Below, piece after piece: positions 57,945-64,000 of a DNA stretch of 64,000 nucleotides. The stretch is taken from the NCBI GenBank assembly GCA_020746875.1, contig JAGTJL010000020.1, positions 186,001 to 250,000 of the forward strand, written 5' to 3'. Source of the DNA: Rhexocercosporidium sp. MPI-PUGE-AT-0058. Lineage: Eukaryota > Ascomycota > Leotiomycetes > Helotiales. Below the pieces are notes generated by a model that did not search any database, was not told the DNA's origin, and worked only from the letters and a program-made list of their open reading frames with translations. How positions within the stretch are numbered: the stretch's first letter is position 1; every line of letters begins with the position of its first letter. A program made the position numbers and the translations under genes.

Positions 57945-59743
57945 ATGCTATCCGTGGCATCGCTTCTTAACCCTGTCTACTCAGAACCGCGGGGCATACA
58001 ACTACGATCAAGTCCTTCTTCATCACTGTACACCTCGTCCTCAACTCACGATAGTCCTCTCCTATCACCATCAACTCAGCCCACTTCCAAGAAGCCAAAG
58101 ATGACAAAGGACGGTGCTGTATTCACCAAGGGTAAGATCAAGGGAGAGGTCAATTTCCCTCCGTTTGAGCGGTTCGACGAAGAAGTTCTGCGAGAGGTCC
58201 AGAAGTTCCAGATCTTCCCGCTTGGAAACATCCAAGAATATGCCCGTCACATTCCTTATAACAGCGAGAAGAAAAGTTTTCTTGAGAAAACGGGCAGGGA
58301 AAGCTTTGAGGGTACGATAACGCTTACCGGATTTTCCAGTGTCTCTCCTTGCTGACTTCTAGTGGTAGTTTTCCAGTATGTTTTCAAGGTCCCCGGAGAC
58401 GACAAGGAATACGTTGTGATGTGGGATTATAACATCGGCCTCGTCCGGATCACGCCCTTCTTCAAATGCTGCAAGTATTCGAAGGTCAGCCCACAACACC
58501 CCTCAAATACCAATTGACTCTTTTGGATTTTCGAATTAACCACAAACAGACCACCCCAGCCAAAATGCTGAACATGAATCCCGGCCTCAAAGAAATCACA
58601 CACAGTATCACGGGCGGCGCTCTCGCAGCACAAGGTACATTTTCTACTTTCAGACTCCATTTCTAATTTCTGGATATTTGCTAACATACTTCCTCAGGCT
58701 ATTGGATGCCCTTCTCTTGTGCCCTCGCAGTCTGCACCACCTTCTGCTCACACATTGCGGGTGCCCTGATCCCCATCTTCGGCCCAACGTTCCCCTCCCT
58801 CTGCGTTCCAGCCGAAGCCCCCGAGCACGGCCGCATGATAATCGACAGCCAGACCATCCACGAAGCCACCGCCGAAGCCGAAGGCTTCCGAATCCAATAC
58901 AGCAATTTTGCTGCTCTCCGCTCCTCGACCCGCGAGAACTACTCTCCCATCCACTCCAGCGACCGCGAGCAAATGTCCTCCGATCCCAGTATGCGACGTA
59001 CACCCCCAAATCTCGGGCGTCGCTTGCGTCTCAAGCGAGCTTTTGGTGGAGACAGTCCCTACGGCTTGGCCACCGATACGGATTTCGACACCAATGCCAG
59101 TGAGAGCAGCGGCGATGGGTATTTCCTCAGCCCAGTTACGCCCGTCAGCGCAAGCAGCATGCTTTCTACCTCACAGTCACAACCCCACTCCATATCTCAA
59201 TCATATCTACACGGCCCTGGTCAAGGAGGTGTTCAAGTTGTACAGCCAAGTATGAATGGCTGGCAAGCTCATAACACAGCATCTCGTGGCGTCAACTCCT
59301 CTATCAAAGTCTCCTCTCACCATTCTCATACTTTCAAAGGGCCCAACCCGCTTCTAAGCGCCATTCCTCGATCCACCGGCCTCGACATCGCTATGAGCGG
59401 CACTTGGCGAACTGGACCTAGCAAGCGACGAGTCGAGGAAGTTGACGCCGACGACGAATATGACGGTGAAACAGCCAGCGTTGCCACAGATGACAAGGCG
59501 AGTGCCGACGAGAACGGTGCTTGGAATGGCAGTGATAGGGATATGGAGGACGTAGGTGGTATGGAGAAGAAAGCTGCGTGGTTGCTCATGAAGCTTAGTG
59601 TTAAGGATGGGGAGTCTAGTTGCGACATTCACGGTCCGAAGGAGCATTGTAAGGGGGGCGTTGCCGGAAAGGGTTTAGGGGCTGTTGGATTCGCTGGTAA
59701 TGAGGGGCCACGGATCAAGAGGCGTCGCGCTACGTCTATGTGA
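57945..59743 (+). CDS. APSES-type (KilA-N-like) transcription factor, Xbp1-like
   Basis: Four exons (57945-58311, 58369-58484, 58550-58634, 58698-59743) give 537 residues. The DNA-binding region covers about residues 120-240: [79 protein letters not shown] and [12 protein letters not shown]. This matches the APSES fold in fungal Xbp1-like repressors. No ankyrin repeats follow, unlike Swi4/Mbp1 types. The C-terminal half is Ser/Pro-rich, with acidic stretches ([12 protein letters not shown]). Exon 2 has two possible acceptors six bases apart (58362 and 58368); the second gives the family-like sequence. The long upstream region suggests elaborate control. Target genes cannot be inferred. Confidence 0.88.
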
Positions 59744-60944
59744 AAGAGGAGGTGATGTTTTTGTTACCATCAGTGGAGTTTTGGGACGGTCACGGGAAGG
59801 GGGATGGAGCATGATTGGCTATGGGTATGGCATGGTTGGGCTGGGTCGGCTGGGTCGGCTGGGCTAGGATTGTATGGTACGGATGGTGTTTATTGGGATT
59901 GGATAAGAGGCGTACGCATGGTTTTCACAGATTTTTACATGGCATAGGACAAGAAAATGTGAAGGACATAATCGGCATGGCACTTGAACACTGGACGGTA
60001 CAATTTGCATTTCTCAGGTGTTGCGCAGGGAGGATAAAGGGGTTGGGCATACAAATAGGGGAACAAGGCAATAGGGCAAGGAGTAAACAATGGATAGGGA
60101 AAACGAGGAGTGGGGTATTTCACGACATGTCCGTTCATACAATAACACTGTACTAGTAGGAGTAGTATTCGAATCTGATTCGGTTTGTGGTGGAATGTAA
60201 AGCAAGTCTAATGTAAACACTATATCACATTGCTCTCAAGCGCTCATAAGGAATGATTGCTCGGTGAGTGTTTATTGATTCTAGTTTGAATTCGTTCAAT
60301 GCATCATGGTATGTTTGATTTGTTTAGGTTGGCATTGGACTGGGTTGGTCTCATAGGTCATCGGGGACCTCTACGGCATTTGATCGCCTCTTCCTCCCTC
60401 CCACGAGCCCGTCATCACAGCAAGCAAGCCTTCTCAAACGACACCCACACCACGCGAGAGAGATGGCGGCTCTCATTCCATCGTCGCACACATAACATAG
60501 TGGCAGTGGGCCTTCTCTCGGCGCAGCCGTCCAGTTCGTGCTACTGCGCCTGCCATGCATGTGTGCGTGCGTACCTCCGCACCTCTTCCTTATGAAGGCG
60601 GGAACGTAGGGGCCCGTCCCCGCGTGGGTCATTCTCCTGTCAGTCACATATGGGAGATCGTTTCTCTCCTTTCCTCTCTGGGTATCCTTCCACTGCCATG
60701 TCCTGCCTTGGCTTTTATACCCAGGTACCCGTCCACCAGTCGCTCCATCGCCAAACCTGCCCAAAGCATCCACGTCCTATCACAAAAAGAAAGCAAACTG
60801 AACCGAAATCAAACAATGCATACCCGTCCGTCAATACAATACTTATTGAGTCATCTCAAGTCATGTCTTTTAAGGACTAGCCGAAATGAGGATTGCTATT
60901 GACATGCCAGGCATGACATGCATGTCCTATACTGTACGGTAGGT
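59744..60944. other. Intergenic region; convergent 3' flanks
   Basis: No gene seen. A GGCTGGGTCGGCTGGGTCGG short repeat lies near 59838-59868. The rest should be the 3' untranslated regions of the APSES and Cns1 genes. Confidence 0.5.
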
Positions 60945-62255
60945 TCATCCAGAAGAGGTCTTCTCTGTAGCTTTCTTCATCTTAAACTCCCGCACCCACG
61001 CGTCGGCTTTCGGTTTGGGAACCACAAAGATCTTGACCACCTCATCCACGATCTCTACTTTTCCTTCGCTGAGGACTTTCAATAGCGGGACTTTTCGCCC
61101 AACTTTGATGAGTCCTCCCGCGAGGGTCTCCATGTAGCATTCTACACCCAGAGGCGTGTACTCACCACTCTTATCCCACGGTAAAGGTAGGATGTAGCTC
61201 AGATGGTGTCCAAGCGGTTCAGTCTCGTTGAACGCTTTGATGAAATCCGATTCGAGATGCAGAGGATATAGTAGTACGGTCGGGAAGGATAAGGTGGATG
61301 TAGGATCCGTAGGTTCGGGGACGAGTGATATGGCGGCGTCTTCCATCTCTGGCGGCTGAGCCGTCTTGCGCGTCTTGATATTCCGTGCTTTCAGAGCCGC
61401 TGCCAGAGTGATGGCTTCTAGTCTTTTTCTCTGTTCGCGCTCCAGATCTTTCTTCTTCCTCGCCGCGACAATCTCGTTCCGTTTGATGATTTCCTTCGCG
61501 ACGCCTTGTAGAGCTTTATTGTCCGGATCGATAGCCAAGCCGCGCGCACAAGCATCGTCCGCTTCGATAATGCGATCCAACGCAAGTAGTGCCTTCGAAC
61601 ACCTGTAGAACGCCTTGACATTCCGTGGGTTGATCCTCAACGCACTCCCACAATCAAGTGTACAGCTCCTGTAGTTCTTCAGTTCCAAATGACAAGCAGC
61701 ACGGTTCACAAGACACGCTTCCAGGATCTTGATCTCCTTCTTCACTTCCTCCTCATCCACCTCTTCTCCGTCAACCTTTCCCTTTCCCTTCATTTTCGAT
61801 TGTATTTTCTCCGCCGCTTGTCGTTTCCTAACCTCCACCAACAGAACATTGATACCCTTTTCGTAGAACTCTTTCGCATCTCTCCAGCTCTTCTCCACGA
61901 AACTCTCGTTTCCGCGCTCTTTGAATCCCTGCGCTACTTCTGCCGGTGTGCCCTCGTACGCCAACGCTTTCAGAGCTTCAATGCCGTCGTTCTCTTCTAG
62001 ATCGGTCATGAACAATGGCACGGTATTCAAATCTGCGAGTATCTCGGCGCCGGTTTTGTGTCGGATATCTGCGAGGGCCGGAGGGAGTGCGGGCGTCGTT
62101 GTGCCATCGTTCGTGGTTGGGGTGGAGAAGGCGTGCGCGTTCAGAGCGGCGGTTAGGAAATCGGTTTCTGGTGACGGAGAGACATTTTCGGCTTGTTCAG
62201 GAGATGATATATTGACTGAGTCCTTGAAGGACTCCGTTATCTCTTCTACCTTCAT
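60945..62255 (-). CDS. cns1: TPR-repeat Hsp90 co-chaperone Cns1/TTC4
   Basis: This single-exon gene encodes 436 residues. The N-terminal region before the repeats has EILADLNTVPLFMTDLEEND, a segment typical of TTC4/Cns1. TPR repeats span about residues 105-250: AQGFKERGNESFVEKSWRDA, LVNRAACHLELKNYRSCTLD and VKAFYRCSKALLALDRIIEA. A charged helix follows (AARKKKDLEREQRKRLEA). The C-terminal domain (VLLYPLHLESDFIKAFNETE, then YTPLGVECYMETLAGG) is the conserved wheel-type domain of the family. Cns1 binds Hsp90 and Hsp70 and in yeast is essential and linked to translation elongation factor eEF2. Length and domain order are normal. Confidence 0.92.
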   Translation of the reverse strand: MKVEEITESFKDSVNISSPEQAENVSPSPETDFLTAALNAHAFSTPTTNDGTTTPALPPALADIRHKTGAEILADLNTVPLFMTDLEENDGIEALKALAYEGTPAEVAQGFKERGNESFVEKSWRDAKEFYEKGINVLLVEVRKRQAAEKIQSKMKGKGKVDGEEVDEEEVKKEIKILEACLVNRAACHLELKNYRSCTLDCGSALRINPRNVKAFYRCSKALLALDRIIEADDACARGLAIDPDNKALQGVAKEIIKRNEIVAARKKKDLEREQRKRLEAITLAAALKARNIKTRKTAQPPEMEDAAISLVPEPTDPTSTLSFPTVLLYPLHLESDFIKAFNETEPLGHHLSYILPLPWDKSGEYTPLGVECYMETLAGGLIKVGRKVPLLKVLSEGKVEIVDEVVKIFVVPKPKADAWVREFKMKKATEKTSSG

Positions 62256-62961
62256 GATTACGGTGCGTGTGAACTAGAAAGCTGTAGTAGTGTTGCCTGT
62301 TGACTTAGAAGAAAAATACATGTATGGAGGGGTCGCCAAGATCGGAGGAGGCGGCTTGTTTATCCGGAATCTACCACATTTCTACTTATTAACTATAATT
62401 TTTATTCTTTCTTTCAAAAGTTATATCATCACAATGTGACTGTTAGAATCACAAAATCTGAAAATTTCGGAAATTAGTGGTAGTCATTAAAACAGTATGA
62501 TAAAGTCACAGAACACTGCCTAGAATGTTTCCCGACAGAGGTTCTCTCCCTAGACTCGGAATCGAATTCCAAAGCCGTTATACCAGCTTAGAAATCAGAT
62601 CCTGAACACGGAGTTTACATTGATATGGTATTACGCCGGGATCCGAGCAGTAAGGCAGCTTGCCCAGCTCCCAAGGCAGTTACTTGTTTTTACACTGGGG
62701 TGGGGATGTAGTGCGGTTATTGTTGATTTCCAATGAAGGAGGGGTAGCAATCCAGCCAGCATATCGCATCATGCATGGGGGCGGGGGAGGCTTGCAGCTT
62801 AAGGCCATAAAGGCTTCATAGACATCATCGGAGCAAGATATAAGTGTATCCTTTGTTGCGTCTGCCCTGCTTCCTTTTCTTTAAGTATACAATTGGCATT
62901 TCTATCACGAAGGGTCTTTTAAGCGCTATCCATCCAGATCAAGATCAAAGTACTTTATAAA
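62256..62961. other. Intergenic region between Cns1 and the glutathione transferase
   Basis: No protein gene is visible. A tRNA-like T-arm is noted at 62556-62572 on the minus strand but no complete tRNA could be folded. A G-rich tract (GGGGGCGGGGGAGG) lies near 62777-62790. The last 100 bases are the leader of the transferase gene. Confidence 0.5.
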
Positions 62962-63756
62962 ATGGGTTCAACGTCCCCACCGAACATCATTCTTTACACC
63001 AATCACCGCTGTCCTTGGGCTCATCGCGCTCATATTGCCCTCGCGGAGTTAGGTCTTGAGTACAAGGAGGAGATCATCGACCTATCTACCCCTCGTACTC
63101 CAGAGTACCTCAAAGTCAACCCAAGAGGCCTTGTTCCTTCCATTAGTTACAATGGCGAAATTGTGACGGAATCAGCCATCGTGGCACAATTTCTGGCAGA
63201 CTCTCAACCATCCCACCTTGTCAAGACCAGCGGCGAGGAAGGAGGGGCGCTCCAAAGAGCGAGGATCGCTTACTTTGTCGATGCTTACTTCAGCAAAGTC
63301 AATGGTGGATTCTGGAGTATCTTGAGTGCCGAAGGTGCGGAGAAGGAGAGGCTTGGGGATGCTTTTGTGAATAATGTTGCGAAGGAGATCGAGCCGCTCT
63401 TGCAAGACGCCGCGCCTTTCTTTGGAGGCTCGAAAAGGTTGACTATGGCCGAGGTTTGTCTTCTAAGTTCTATCTACTCCTGTTATTTTAGAGCCATGTT
63501 TCCATTAATAACAGGCTGACCAATTTAGGTTCAAACTGGCTCGTTTCTCCTCAGAGTCCTGAGCTATCCCAAGTACCAGGAGCTGAATCTCCTCCCCAGG
63601 AGCATCTTGGATGGCTTTGAGGCCAAGACACCTGCATTCTGGAAGTGGGCCAATGCCGTCGTCGCTGAGAAGAGCGTCAACTTTATTTTTGACGAGAAGC
63701 TGGTGGCTGAGGGTACTGCGGCGAGGATCGCCAAGATCAAGGCGGCTGCAAAGTGA
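62962..63756 (+). CDS. Glutathione S-transferase, omega-like
   Basis: Exons 62962-63453 and 63529-63756 give 239 residues. The thioredoxin-like N-terminal domain starts NIILYTNHRCPWAHRAHIAL; the Cys in RCPWAHR fits the catalytic Cys of omega-type enzymes. The glutathione-binding region is visible as VNPRGLVPSISYNGEIVTES, with the conserved cis-Pro and the ES pair. The C-terminal helical domain spans the intron (RLTMAEVQTGSFLLRVLSYP) and ends KIKAAAK. Omega-type enzymes act as thiol transferases or reductases rather than classical conjugating enzymes. The likely role is detoxification or redox maintenance in the cytosol. The GTTTGT donor is weaker than others here but the join preserves the protein. 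Confidence 0.9.
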
Positions 63757-64000
63757 TGCTCCGCCCTTCTCTGCGATATCCTGGGTACATTATCTGATAG
63801 TTTGCAGAATCTAATAACCCGACTCGTGCTGTTGCAATTTTGGTGCAGACTATACAAACCTGACCTTGATTTCTCTGCACCTTACTTTTGAGCTGGTGCC
63901 CTGGCAATTTTGCGGGTGAAATTTGGTGAATGGATTTGTGATAATTAGTACTGCATCTTCGCGATCCTTCGGCTGCATATTCCTTGCTGTACGTTCCCCA
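63757..64000. other. 3' flank of the glutathione transferase gene at the window edge
   Basis: No gene is visible in the last 244 bases. They are probably 3' untranslated and intergenic DNA. Confidence 0.5.

Overview
The window is nuclear DNA of a filamentous ascomycete (Pezizomycotina). Genes are split by short introns of about 45-150 nt with GTANGT-type donors, lie on both strands, and include fungal hallmarks: an APSES regulator, a 2EXR-domain protein, a protein with a STAND-type N-terminal helical domain and a fungal ubiquitin-like domain, fungal-type Med4 and Lcp5, and a dispersed 5S rRNA gene. Placement in Leotiomycetes is only a guess. Exon borders were read by eye from splice consensus, phase and family similarity; there is no transcript evidence.

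Layout. 0-14 kb: ribosome-biogenesis factor Lcp5; a six-exon fusion of a STAND-like N-terminus, a ubiquitin-like/zinc module and a Vts1-like domain; a secreted protein of unknown family; two flavin monooxygenases. A short repeat occurs three times here, and two inverted copies flank the second monooxygenase. 14-30 kb: a small Ser/Thr-rich protein, a histidine phosphatase, the GPI transamidase catalytic subunit Gpi8, a 2EXR gene of uncertain integrity, an F-box-like ankyrin protein, neuronal calcium sensor NCS-1, a 5S rRNA gene, a hemerythrin-like protein and Mediator subunit Med4.

30-43 kb is a decay zone around one intact sugar transporter: an ankyrin pseudogene (paralogue of the 22-24 kb gene), two genes of unknown function each broken by two in-frame stops, a gene with one TAG inside an otherwise good three-exon frame, and a short-chain dehydrogenase with a one-base frameshift in its cofactor-binding motif. 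44-64 kb is conserved housekeeping: a TBC-domain RabGAP, DNA topoisomerase II, an APSES regulator of the Xbp1 kind behind a 3.3 kb gene-free region, the Hsp90 co-chaperone Cns1/TTC4 and an omega-like glutathione transferase.

There is no secondary-metabolite cluster, CRISPR array or intact transposon. The genes are mostly independent housekeeping units with accessory and decaying genes between them. The most unusual items are the ubiquitin-like/Vts1-like fusion with its GC-AG intron, the monooxygenase between inverted repeats, and the run of decayed genes.
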